In this document: positions 45,419 to 53,840 of the stretch, one piece after another
How positions within the stretch are numbered: position 1 is the stretch's first letter
How the letters are laid out: each line of letters opens with the position of its first letter
Origin: Paeniglutamicibacter antarcticus_C
GTDB lineage: Bacteria > Actinomycetota > Actinomycetes > Actinomycetales > Micrococcaceae
NCBI RefSeq assembly: GCF_039544305.1
Contig: NZ_BAABLK010000034.1
Coordinates: 186,001-250,000, forward strand
Length of the DNA stretch: 64,000 nucleotides
Direction: 5' to 3'
Made by a program: the position numbers and the translations under genes
The notes under the pieces: generated by a model
Seen by the model: the letters and a program-made list of their open reading frames with translations, nothing else
Told to the model about the DNA's origin: nothing
The model's database searches: none

Positions 45419-45540
45419 AGCCACTGTCCGGGCCTTCAAGCCATCAAACCCGGGGCTTTCAGTGTTCTTGGCTGGCGATTATTGGAACCAGGCGTCGATG
45501 CGCTTGGTCTCTCGGGGACCTACCGCCGGGCATCAAACCG

Positions 45541-46203
45541 CTACTGACCCACGCACCCAGGAAGCTCCGGACGCCGGCCGTGCTGGTGCGCGGGGCCTAA
45601 CCCTGCCGATTCCAAGTGCGTCGAAAGCCGGTGTTCAAGTCCGGATCGGACCTGTGACCATTCCGAGGCGATGATCGAATAGACACAGGTGTCGCGCAGC
45701 GAACCGTCGGCCATCCGCCGATGTGCCCGCAGCACCCCGTCAAGCTTGGCGCCGAGGCGTTCAATGGCCGCGCGGGAGGGCAAGTTCATCCAATGCGTGC
45801 GGAACTCGACGGCCGGGCAACCCAGTACGTCAAAGGCGTGTTCCAGCAGCAACAGCTTTGCATCGACGTTCGTCCCGGTGCCGCTGGCCGAAGCCCGGTT
45901 CCAGGTCGATCCTATTTCAAGCCTTGGCATGACCGGGTCGATGTCCATGTAGGTCGTCATCCCCAGCAGCAGTCCGTCCGCCTTGCGCCGGGTGGCAAAG
46001 GGCAACATCGATCCTTGTTCCTGCAGCTCGAGCCGTCGGTCGATTTCAGCGCGCATCTGCCCAGGCGCCGGGACAGCGGTGTACCAAAGCTTCCACGGTT
46101 CGCCATCGTTGACCGCCAGCACCAGCTCGTCATGGTGTTCGTGTGTCAACGGCTCGAGGCTCACCAAGGGACCTGCCAGTGTCAACGGCGCAAGCGTTTT
46201 CAT
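45541..46203 (-). CDS. GNAT acetyltransferase, RimJ/RimL type
   Basis: The protein has 220 residues. Recognisable parts are LVSLEPLTHEHHDELVLAVN at the start, PRLEIGSTWNRASASGTGTN (motif A region) and VEFRTHWMNLPSRAAIERLG (motif B), ending the domain at RRMADGSLRDTCVYSII. This is the subgroup often annotated near bacterial arylamine- or alanine-acetyltransferases, acceptor unknown. The last 35 residues (HLESAGLGPAHQHG onward) look like an extension past the normal end and could result from loss of the original stop. Confidence 0.82.
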   Translation of the reverse strand: MKTLAPLTLAGPLVSLEPLTHEHHDELVLAVNDGEPWKLWYTAVPAPGQMRAEIDRRLELQEQGSMLPFATRRKADGLLLGMTTYMDIDPVMPRLEIGSTWNRASASGTGTNVDAKLLLLEHAFDVLGCPAVEFRTHWMNLPSRAAIERLGAKLDGVLRAHRRMADGSLRDTCVYSIIASEWSQVRSGLEHRLSTHLESAGLGPAHQHGRRPELPGCVGQ

Positions 46204-46247
46204 TTCCTTAGCCTACGTCGGGCCCCGGGCGGAAATGTCGTGTTCGC

Positions 46248-46943
46248 TCACACCAGCCTTCTGCGGACCGCGTCAAGTTCTGCGGGGCTGAGCCCGTTTT
46301 CCCGCAGGAAGGTTTCCACGCTGAGGGATCCCACGAATTGCTCCAACGCGTCCAACCGCTCACGCAGCGGACCTATCAGGTCTTCTTCCTCTAGGTAGGA
46401 CTCGTGGGGGTGCTTGTAGGAACTGATCCTGTGCCAGTCATTGATCCCCCGCAGCGAGGCCTCGTACTGGGGTTCGAGCAAGTCCTGCCGGTCCACCAAT
46501 TCGAGAAGCATCGAAACGATCAGCCCGGTGCGGTCGCGTCCGGCCGAGCAGTGCAGCACCACATTGCCCTGCGAGATGGCGATCTGGTGAAACACTTCGA
46601 CGATGCGCTCGGGGAAGAAGGCCAGGTTTTCCGGGTACATCCGCGGATGATTCATGTAGGGAACCGCGAGACGTTCGAACTCCGGGTGTCCAGGTTCCTC
46701 GGTGGGGGAGCTGATGATCGCGATTCCGGCCTTGGCCGCCTCGTCGACGTCGGGGTCGGTGTGCCTGCGGCGGCGCTCGTCGGGGTTGCGCAGGTCGATG
46801 ACGGTGCGCACGCCATCGGCGTAGGCCTGGTGCCATCCGGTGGTCGTGAGCCACTCACTGCGGCCCATGCGGAAGACCTTTCCCAGCACGAGCCTGGCGT
46901 TGACGGCGCCTTCCCACCGGGGCTGTCCCATGGAGTCCTGCAT
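46248..46943 (-). CDS. Tyrosine protein phosphatase, IphP type
   Basis: The protein has 231 residues. The P-loop is VVLHCSAGRDRTGLIVSML with catalytic Cys and Arg; upstream VRTVIDLRNPDERRRR carries the conserved DLR motif with a possible general-acid role. This is the Y_phosphatase3 (IphP/MptpB-like) family, which removes phosphate from proteins or phosphoinositides. No signal peptide is seen. Neighbours give no functional link. Confidence 0.88.
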   Translation of the reverse strand: MQDSMGQPRWEGAVNARLVLGKVFRMGRSEWLTTTGWHQAYADGVRTVIDLRNPDERRRRHTDPDVDEAAKAGIAIISSPTEEPGHPEFERLAVPYMNHPRMYPENLAFFPERIVEVFHQIAISQGNVVLHCSAGRDRTGLIVSMLLELVDRQDLLEPQYEASLRGINDWHRISSYKHPHESYLEEEDLIGPLRERLDALEQFVGSLSVETFLRENGLSPAELDAVRRRLV

Positions 46944-46969
46944 TCCGGCTACCCCCCCCTCCCCCGGTC

Positions 46970-47317
46970 CTACTCGCGCCCGCCCACAAAGGTTTCAATA
47001 CGGATGTGGTGTTCCGGCCCGCTCGCTTTCGCCTCTGATCCGGGGGTCTGCGCACTTGGTGCCGACGGATTGCCGGCTGCAGGTTTTGCATGGGAGGCGC
47101 GGAAGGCCTCGGAATCATGCCAGGTCTCGAAAGCGGATTCCGACTCGAACTCCATGGTCACCTTGTACCGCGCAGCCGGGTCCACGGGGCGGTCAAGCGT
47201 GGCCCGTGCCAGGCCTTGGACCTTGGGAAGGTTGGTGCGCATGTTGCCGATGAAGCGTTCCTCGAAGGCTGCTGCCCGCTCGGCCGGTACCTCGATGCGG
47301 TTCGTGACAATGTACAT
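46970..47317 (-). CDS. Antibiotic biosynthesis monooxygenase / heme-degrading-like protein
   Basis: The protein has 115 residues from the ATG at 47317 (MYIVTNRIEVPAERAAAFEE); the longer frame upstream is not supported. The ABM ferredoxin-like fold occupies residues 1-80 (YKVTMEFESESAFETWHDSE, AFRASH). The opening with VTNRI and Asn7 recalls HmoA/MhuD-type heme-degrading monooxygenases. The tail after residue 80 is Ala/Ser/Pro-rich and ends HIRIETFVGGRE. Heme as substrate is only a suggestion. Confidence 0.75.
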   Translation of the reverse strand: MYIVTNRIEVPAERAAAFEERFIGNMRTNLPKVQGLARATLDRPVDPAARYKVTMEFESESAFETWHDSEAFRASHAKPAAGNPSAPSAQTPGSEAKASGPEHHIRIETFVGGRE

Positions 47318-47438
47318 TTTCTCTCTTCTTCCGCTGGTGCTCGGTGCCCGCGGGCACAAGTGTTCTTCGGCTTCCCACCGTACCCAAGGGCCGACCGCAC
47401 GCGCAGTGGATGACCCGGATAACGCCACATGGCAGAAA

Positions 47439-47485
47439 GGCCGGTGCACGCTGGCGGACCAATGATCCTTGAGCACGCACCGGCC
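47439..47485 (-). terminator. Possible terminator after paaH
   Basis: A 9-bp inverted repeat (GGCCGGTGC at 47439-47447, complement at 47477-47485) lies 20 bases past the paaH stop on the minus strand, with a 29-base loop. Confidence 0.5.
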
Positions 47486-47504
47486 GTTGGGACCGTGTGA
47501 GTGG

Positions 47505-48377
47505 CTACTTGGTCGTGGACCAGTCGTAGAAGCCCTTGCCCGTCTTGCGTCCCAGGTTGCCCTGCTCGACGAGGTCCCGCAGGATCTGCGGCGGGGCAAA
47601 ACGTTCACCCAAGGTCGAGTGCAGGTACTCGGCGATACCCAAACGTACGTCCAGGCCCACGATGTCGGTGGTCTTCAACGGCCCGGTGGGGTGCTTGTAC
47701 CCGAGCACCATGGCGTTGTCGATGTCCTCGGCGCTTGCAACGCCCTCTTCGACCATGCGCATCGCTTCCAGGGCAATGGCGACCCCGAGCCGCGAGGAGG
47801 CAAAGCCGGGGGCATCGTTGACCACCACGGCGGTCTTGCCCAGGGCTTGAACCCACTTGCGTGCGAGTTCGATGACTTCCGGGGCACTCTGCTTGGCGAT
47901 GACGACCTCGATGAGCGTCGAGGAGGGCACCGGGTTGAAAAAGTGCATGCCCAGGAAGTGTTGGGGCCGTGCCAGCTCTTCGGCCAGCCCGCTCATGGAC
48001 AGCGAGGAGGTGTTCGAAGCCAGGATCGCGTTCTCCCCCAGGTGCTTCTCGACCCTCTGGAGCGAGGAGACCTTGAGGTCCCAGATTTCCGGGACCGCCT
48101 CGACGACCAGGCCGCGGTCGGCGAAGTCGGCGTAGTCCACCGAGACGCTCAGTCGCGAGGCCATTTCACCGACGTTCGCATCGGTCATTCCGCGTTCGAT
48201 CGACTTCGCGGCGGCCGCCTCGATGCGTTCGCGCGCACCGATTGCCGAGGCTTCATCGCGCTCGACCACCAGCACGTTGGAACCATGGATCAAAAACGCG
48301 TGGGCGATCCCGGCGCCCATCCGTCCGCCGCCAAGGACACCGACCGTGGCCGGGAGTCCGTTGTGAAGTGTGTCCAT
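47505..48377 (-). CDS. paaH: 3-Hydroxyacyl-CoA dehydrogenase PaaH
   Basis: The protein has 290 residues. The NAD-binding motif is VGVLGGGRMGAGIAHAFLIH. The catalytic His is in FLGMHFFNPVPSSTLIEVVI, and KTAVVVNDAPGFASSRLGVA with the C-terminal GLDVRLGIAEYLHSTLGERF are typical of the family. PaaH oxidises 3-hydroxyadipyl-CoA to 3-oxoadipyl-CoA. The start codon shares bases with the paaF stop (TAATG), so it is the third gene of paaJ-paaF-paaH. Confidence 0.9.
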   Translation of the reverse strand: MDTLHNGLPATVGVLGGGRMGAGIAHAFLIHGSNVLVVERDEASAIGARERIEAAAAKSIERGMTDANVGEMASRLSVSVDYADFADRGLVVEAVPEIWDLKVSSLQRVEKHLGENAILASNTSSLSMSGLAEELARPQHFLGMHFFNPVPSSTLIEVVIAKQSAPEVIELARKWVQALGKTAVVVNDAPGFASSRLGVAIALEAMRMVEEGVASAEDIDNAMVLGYKHPTGPLKTTDIVGLDVRLGIAEYLHSTLGERFAPPQILRDLVEQGNLGRKTGKGFYDWSTTK

Positions 48378-49162
48378 TATGTATTCTTCCTGTCCAAGAA
48401 GGCCTGCATGCGGTCAAATTTCGCTTGGGATTCAAAGAGCATTCCCTGGGCAAGGGTGTCGATGACGGGGTGTGCCTCGCGCGGGGCGTGGAACACCGAC
48501 TTGGTGATGCGCACCGCCAGCGGATCCTGTTTGCCAATGCGGTCGGCAAGTGCCTCGGCCGCCGCCAAAAGGTCCTTGCCCTGAACCATTTCGGTGATGA
48601 GTCCCACCCGAAGGCATTCCTCGCCCTTGAGGATCTTGCCCGCCAGCAGGATCTCCTTGGCCACCGGCTCACCGACCAGTTCCTTCAGGCGCCAGGTGGC
48701 ACCGGCAGCCGCCATGATACCCAGGCCGGTTTCCGGATTGCCCATGCGCAGCTCGGGGGTGCCAATGCGGAAGTCAGCGGCGAAGGCCAGTTCGGCCCCT
48801 CCTCCGAGGGCATACCCGTCAAGGGCCGCAATCACGGGCATCGGAAGCTTGGCCAGCCGATCGAAGATCCCGGAATTGATCCCGGCCAGGGCATCGTCCC
48901 TGCGGCGCTCGCGCAATTGGGCGATGTCTGCGCCCGAGGCGAAGATGCCCTTGGCGCCGGTCTCGGGATCAGCCGCGGTGCCCGAGAGGATCAGGACCTT
49001 GGGGTTGGACTCAAGGTAGGCGCAGACGGCGTGCAGTTCATCGACCATGAGCTGGTCGATGGCGTTGCGCACCTCCGGGCGGTTCAGCGCCACGGTGATC
49101 CGGTCATCGCTCTCGCTGACCTTCAGCGTGGCGAATCCCGCGGCGGAAAGCTTCTGGGCCAT
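48377..49162 (-). CDS. paaF: Enoyl-CoA hydratase PaaF
   Basis: The protein has 261 residues with a crotonase fold. Oxyanion-hole segments are IFASGADIAQLRERR and LDGYALGGGAELAFAADFRI; the second catalytic acid lies in MGNPETGLGIMAAAGATWRL. In the pathway PaaF hydrates 2,3-dehydroadipyl-CoA. It sits between paaJ (three bases away) and paaH (overlapping). Compared with the crotonase at 877-1656 it has the Glu of a hydratase, supporting the division of roles. Confidence 0.85.
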   Translation of the reverse strand: MAQKLSAAGFATLKVSESDDRITVALNRPEVRNAIDQLMVDELHAVCAYLESNPKVLILSGTAADPETGAKGIFASGADIAQLRERRRDDALAGINSGIFDRLAKLPMPVIAALDGYALGGGAELAFAADFRIGTPELRMGNPETGLGIMAAAGATWRLKELVGEPVAKEILLAGKILKGEECLRVGLITEMVQGKDLLAAAEALADRIGKQDPLAVRITKSVFHAPREAHPVIDTLAQGMLFESQAKFDRMQAFLDRKNT

Positions 49163-49165
49163 GGA

Positions 49166-50386
49166 CTAGACCCCCTCGATGAGCAGTGCCGCGCCTTGGC
49201 CGACGCCGACGCACATCGTGGCAAGGCCAAGCTTTGACCCGGTCTTCGCTTCGCGCTCCAGGCGGCCCAGCAAGGTGATCACCAGGCGGGAGCCCGAGGA
49301 ACCCAGCGGGTGGCCCAACGCAATGGCGCCACCGTCCCTGTTCACGATCTGCGGGTCCAACCCGAGTTCGCGCATGGAGGCCAGGGACTGCGAGGAGAAG
49401 GCCTCGTTCAGTTCCACCGCGGCCAGGTCATCGACGGTGTAGCCGGAACGTTCCAGGACCTTGCGGCTGGAGGGGACAGGGCCCATGCCCATGATCTCCT
49501 GGGCCAGCCCCGCCGAGGCACCGTCGATGATGCGGGCGCGCGGGACGAGCCCGTACTTCTTGATGGCCGCTTCGGAAGCCACGATGATCGCCGAGGCACC
49601 GTCGTTGAGCGTCGAGGCATTGCCGGCGGTAACCACCGAGCCGCCCTTGACCACGGGGCGCAGCTTGGCCAGCACCTCCATCGTGGTTCCGGGGCGCGGG
49701 CCCTCGTCGGTGTCGACGATGATTTCGCCCTTGCGGGTCTTGACGGTGACTGGGACGATCTCGTCCTTGAAGTGGCCGGCCTCGATCGCGGCGAGTGCAC
49801 GTTCGTGGGACTGCACGGCAAACGCGTCACAGTCCTCACGGGAAGTGCCGTAGACACGGGCGACTTCCTCGGCCGTTTCGGGCATCGAGAAGGTGGCCTT
49901 GCCCTCGCGGGAAAGCTCGCCGGAGAGGAACTCGGGGTTGGGGAACCGCCAGCCGATCGACGTGTCGTAGCTGGCCCCTGGCTTGGAAAAGGCCTTGTCC
50001 GGCTTTTCCATCACCCAGGGGGCACGCGACATGGATTCCACGCCGCCGGCCACCACGATGTCGGCAGCCCCCGCCTTGATCATGTGGCTGGCCATGGTGA
50101 TCGCACTCATCCCCGAGGCGCACAGCCGATTCACGGTGATCCCCGGAACGCTGTCGTCGAACCCGGCCAACAGCCAGGCCATGCGGGCCACGTTGCGGTT
50201 TTCTTCCCCGGCGCCGTTGGCGTTGCCGAAAATAACCTCGTCCACATCCGCGGGATCGATGCCCGCGCGTTCGACTGCCGCACGAATCGTCAGTGCCGCC
50301 AGGTCATCGGGGCGAACACTGCTCAGCGATCCACCGTAACGTCCTACCGGGGTGCGGGCTCCGCCCACCAAGAAAGCCTCGGTCAT
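49166..50386 (-). CDS. paaJ: 3-Oxoadipyl-CoA thiolase PaaJ
   Basis: The protein has 406 residues from the ATG at 50386, with AAGGAG upstream; the longer frame is rejected. The acylated Cys is in VNRLCASGMSAITMASHMIK, the active-site His in NRDGGAIALGHPLGSSGSRL, and the second Cys in ATMCVGVGQGAALL. It cleaves 3-oxoadipyl-CoA to succinyl-CoA and acetyl-CoA and can also act on the earlier eight-carbon intermediate. It leads the paaJFH unit; a PaaR-type site lies 125 bases upstream. Confidence 0.93.
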   Translation of the reverse strand: MTEAFLVGGARTPVGRYGGSLSSVRPDDLAALTIRAAVERAGIDPADVDEVIFGNANGAGEENRNVARMAWLLAGFDDSVPGITVNRLCASGMSAITMASHMIKAGAADIVVAGGVESMSRAPWVMEKPDKAFSKPGASYDTSIGWRFPNPEFLSGELSREGKATFSMPETAEEVARVYGTSREDCDAFAVQSHERALAAIEAGHFKDEIVPVTVKTRKGEIIVDTDEGPRPGTTMEVLAKLRPVVKGGSVVTAGNASTLNDGASAIIVASEAAIKKYGLVPRARIIDGASAGLAQEIMGMGPVPSSRKVLERSGYTVDDLAAVELNEAFSSQSLASMRELGLDPQIVNRDGGAIALGHPLGSSGSRLVITLLGRLEREAKTGSKLGLATMCVGVGQGAALLIEGV

Positions 50387-50510
50387 CACAACTCCTTTGT
50401 CGTTGGGTTCCTGCCGTGACCCTAGCCGCGCGCGTACGGGCGGAGAAGTCCAGCGCAAGGAACCGCATTTTTGCCCCGGCAACCAAGCCTGGAATCGCAC
50501 CAAACGCATT

Positions 50511-50528
50511 TACCGACCATTCGTTCAC
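50511..50528. promoter_or_regulatory. PaaR-type operator between paaJ and the MFS pseudogene
   Basis: TACCGACCATTCGTTCAC matches the paaA site at 15 of 18 positions. Unlike the others it is 125 bases from the nearest start codon, so the paaJ transcript would have a longer leader, or the site may also have served the divergent transporter. Confidence 0.8.
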
Positions 50529-50733
50529 TAATAGAATCCCATCATGCCACCTCGGGGGTCAAGCCTCCGCCAGTCACATAGCTGCGACTGACGCCATGTA
50601 ACCTCGGGCGTACCGCCTTCGAGTTGACCGACTCCGGGGCCCGTCCCGGATCGTGGACCGTCACCATCCTCGGCCGTCACAGCTCGCAAGCGGGCATCTA
50701 ATCGACGGAAAGCCGAACACTTGCGGAGCAGTG

Positions 50734-51790
50734 ATGCAACCGGAAAGCATCAGTCCCAAGCAACCAAGGAACACCACGAGCGCCGCCGAAAACGCTCGCG
50801 AGGGCATCGCCCTCGAAACAGGAACCGGCCCCGAACTGGAAGCCGCCGCCGGTCGGCAGGAAATCCGCAACGCGACCGCCGCCTCCGCCATGGGCAAGCG
50901 ACGCGGGTTCTTTGGCTCGTTCCCTGAATTCGGCCCCCTCGGCGGCTTGTCTTGGGAACCGCTGTCATGCTCGGTTTCCAGCTGGCCCTGGGCGAGGAAG
51001 CCATGACGGCAAGAGGCCGGCGGGTGCCGTTCATGCTCGCCCTTCCCAGGGGTGTCCTCGAGCTTGTGTCTTCGCGGCAAGCTCGAGGACACCCCCTGGT
51101 GTTCCAGGACCTCGAGGAAAGCAGCAATGTGCCAGTCCGATAACTCGCTGCGTGAGCTCATCGGTACATACTGGCTTCCGCTGCTGGTCATGGGCGTCCT
51201 ACGCCTCGCGCTGAACGTGGTGAACCACACGCAGCCGGGCTAGATGCCCACGTACCTCGAGAAGCAACCCGGGCGTGATCCCCAGGCCACGCTCGCGGTG
51301 ATCCTCATCGGCGAAGTGGCGATGATGGAAGTCATCCCCCTCGCCGGCACCCTCTGGGACAGGGATGGGCGAACATCCATGTGTTTCGCGTCCCCCATCG
51401 GGCTCTTCAGGCTGGCACTTCCGATGCCATGGCCCACGGGCAGGGGCTTTGCGCTGGTAATCATGGCCTTCGCGGTGCTGGGCCTGTCCAAGATCCCGCA
51501 GCTGCCAACGCTCACCGCCACCTCCCGGCGATGTTCCCCTCTCACCGTGCGTTTCGCCGGCTTATCGGTGACCTGCAATGTGGCACCGGCGAACTTTGGC
51601 GGTACGTCTGCGATTCTCAACCAGGCGGTCATCGAGAAAGCCGGTTTCCTGCTCTTCTCCCGTGGACTACATGCTGGCCGCATGCGTCATTTCCCTCACT
51701 GGCATCTTGTACATGCCCGAGACCACCGGTGCCTCACTGCGCGGTACAGCAATGCCCGATGCCCATGACACCGGGATCCTGGCCGACGGG
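50734..51790 (+). pseudogene. Broken MHS-family MFS transporter
   Basis: Pieces in several frames match a metabolite:H+ symporter of the ProP/KgtP type: the N-terminal AGRQEIRNATAASAMG, then GRRVPFMLALPRGVLEL, SLRELIGTYWLPLLVMGVLR, a TAG stop at 51241, MPTYLEKQPGRDPQATLAVI, LIGEVAMMEVIPLAGTLWD, VRFAGLSVTCNVAPANFGGT and MLAACVISLTGILYMPETTG ending SLRGTAM. The first membrane helices are missing through deletion and frameshift near 50905. It lies divergent from paaJFH across a PaaR-type site, so it was probably a transporter for an aromatic acid. Confidence 0.82.
51049..51095. repeat. 18-bp perfect inverted repeat inside the MFS pseudogene
   Basis: GGGGTGTCCTCGAGCTTG (51049-51066) is mirrored exactly at 51078-51095 across an 11-base spacer. 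The right arm encodes the conserved KLEDTP motif of MHS transporters, so it is ancestral; the left arm falls in a variable segment. Confidence 0.85.
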
Positions 51791-51976
51791 CCGGCCCGTC
51801 GGCCAGCCCGCGGTTGCTCTACAACCATAGTGTCCGCCGCTCAACGTGATGCTCGATGCGAGGACTCCGCCGCTCCCCGGTTCCACCCAGCCGCAGCGGG
51901 GCCTTCGCAGGCCGGAGCCCTCCGGGACGTGGGCCCGTCCAGGAACCGGTGTCCCCGCGAAGGCACCGGTCCGGAA

Positions 51977-53428
51977 TTAGGCGTACAGCTCGCTCTTGGG
52001 CTTGTTGTGGCGCACCTTGCGCCATCCAATCCAGAGTCCTGCGGCAATCAACGGGATGCAGCCAATGGTGTAGAGACCGAGATGGAAGACCTCGCCGTCG
52101 GGACCCACCAACGTGTCAAAGCCGATCAGCACCGTGATGATTCCCAGCGCGATCAGCCCGGCCCAACTGGTGTAGGGCGAACCCGGCATCGGCAGCGCGG
52201 AAACCTTCCCGCGTTTCTTGCGCAGCATCAATTGGCACGCGAAGATCGCGGCCCAGGTGAACAGCACGCCGATCGATGCGGTGTTCAGCGCCAGGTCGAA
52301 AGCGTAGGACCCGCCGAGCCAGACGTTGAGGATGACGCCGATGAAGTAGACCCCGGCGATGGCCCAGATGGCTGCGTATGGTACGTGGCGCTTGCTCATC
52401 TTGGTCAGCCACTGCGGGGCGTGGCCGTTGTTGGCCATCGCGCGGAAGACGCGGCCAACCGAGTACAGCCCGGAGTTGCACGAGCTCAGGGCCGCAACGA
52501 TGACCACGAAGTTCATGACGCTACCGATCCAGCCCCAGCCGATCTGGTCAAAGACGGTGACGAAGGGGCTTTCGCCGGCCTTGTACTGGTTCCAGGGCAG
52601 GATCATCGCCAGCAGGGTCACCGAGCCGACGTAGAAGACCACGATGCGCACCACCACGGCACGGATCGCCGCGGGGACCTCCTTCTCCGGATTTTCCATT
52701 TCACCGGCCGTGATGCCCACCAGTTCGATGGCGTTGTAGGCGAAGATCACGGCGTTGAGCACCAGGATGGAAATCATGAAGCCGCGCGGGAACATTCCGC
52801 CCTCGCCGGCCCAGAGGTTAGTCACCGAGGCGTGCCCGTCGCCGACGGCCGCGTTGGTAATCACCAGGTAGGCGCCGATGATTAGGAAGAGCACGATCGC
52901 GGCGACCTTGAGGAAGGAGGCCCAGAACTCGAACTCGGCAAACGCCTTGGCGCTGAAGAGGTTCACGGCCACCAGCAGGCCCAGGGCGCAGAGCGCAGAA
53001 GCTTCCACCGGGACCCCGGGGAAGAAGTAGGTGAAGTACAAGCCGATGGCGATGAGCTCGGCGATCCCGGTCATGGTCCAGTTCAATACGTACATCCAGC
53101 CGGTCAGGAAGGCTCCCTTGGAACCAAAGAGCTCGCCGGCGTATGAGACAAAGGAGCCCGAGGACTGCCGGTACATGATCAATTCGCCCAGTGCGCGCAT
53201 CAAGAAATACGCAATGATCCCGGCGAGGGCATAGGAGAAGACTAACGCGGGCCCGGTGGAGGCCAGCCGTCCTCCGGCACCCATGAACAGGCCAACGCCA
53301 ATGGCCCCGCCCATCGCGATCATTTGCACGTGACGCCTGGTCAGCGTCTTTTTGTATCCTTCCGCGCTCAACCCGGCTTCTTGGGTGGAGAGACTATGGC
53401 GTTGTTCCTTGACGTCGTGTGGTTCCAA
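51977..53428 (-). CDS. Amino acid permease (APC superfamily)
   Basis: The protein has 483 residues from a TTG at 53428, which has AAGGAG seven bases upstream; an ATG at 53482 without a good ribosome site is the alternative. Twelve helices are expected; the family start motif is HVQMIAMGGAIGVGLFMGAG and the fifth-loop motif NAIELVGITAGEMENPEKEV is clear. This AAT/AnsP-like group imports asparagine, aromatic or other neutral amino acids. The substrate cannot be fixed. Transcription is towards the MFS pseudogene and it shows no link to the men genes on its other side. Confidence 0.9.
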   Translation of the reverse strand: MEPHDVKEQRHSLSTQEAGLSAEGYKKTLTRRHVQMIAMGGAIGVGLFMGAGGRLASTGPALVFSYALAGIIAYFLMRALGELIMYRQSSGSFVSYAGELFGSKGAFLTGWMYVLNWTMTGIAELIAIGLYFTYFFPGVPVEASALCALGLLVAVNLFSAKAFAEFEFWASFLKVAAIVLFLIIGAYLVITNAAVGDGHASVTNLWAGEGGMFPRGFMISILVLNAVIFAYNAIELVGITAGEMENPEKEVPAAIRAVVVRIVVFYVGSVTLLAMILPWNQYKAGESPFVTVFDQIGWGWIGSVMNFVVIVAALSSCNSGLYSVGRVFRAMANNGHAPQWLTKMSKRHVPYAAIWAIAGVYFIGVILNVWLGGSYAFDLALNTASIGVLFTWAAIFACQLMLRKKRGKVSALPMPGSPYTSWAGLIALGIITVLIGFDTLVGPDGEVFHLGLYTIGCIPLIAAGLWIGWRKVRHNKPKSELYA

Positions 53429-53840
53429 CGTGGTGCTCCTTGTGTGGCTCGATCTCCCTGTACCGATAAACAGGGACGGCATCCGGCCGGGATCGCTTCG
53501 GGGTGCCGATGGCGCAAATAGCGGGGGGTGCAGTCGGTAAACCTACAGCATTTTTCGACCTACCATGAAGCCGAATTGTGGACCGGAACACCCGCAAGCG
53601 TCCCAACAAAGCGGTACCGACAATCACAAAACAACTAGTCAAAATAAGTATTTTCCACTTTCACAACATGGCGCAAAAGACAAGTATTAATTGTTGAACA
53701 GTTCCTCGGGCGCTGCCGCCGTGGCGTGGAGAACCGCTGTTCGCATCGCTGGAAACGAAGCCGGGCAAAGGCGCAGCTTCCTGCCTGCACCAAGAGCGGC
53801 TTTCGCCCCGGGCACTGCCCAACGGATACCATTCATTCTT
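53429..53840. other. Divergent region amino acid permease / menB
   Basis: No gene is supported. An AT-rich patch at 53635-53700 probably holds promoters for one or both directions; TATTAA at about 53685 on the plus strand is a possible -10 element. The open frame reaching back from menB to 53691 has no homology before 53841. Confidence 0.5.

Noticed and set aside
43790..45420. Terminal inverted repeats of the IS1182-like element
   Set aside because: No pair of matching ends could be found by eye on both sides, so only the coding part is reported.
47469..48584. Long plus-strand open frame opposite paaH and paaF
   Set aside because: It is complementary to two strongly supported crotonase and dehydrogenase genes and shows no domain; a GC-rich shadow.
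51578..52885. 435-codon plus-strand frame over the amino acid permease
   Set aside because: Only its first 40 codons carry homology (end of the MFS pseudogene); the rest is antisense to the permease.
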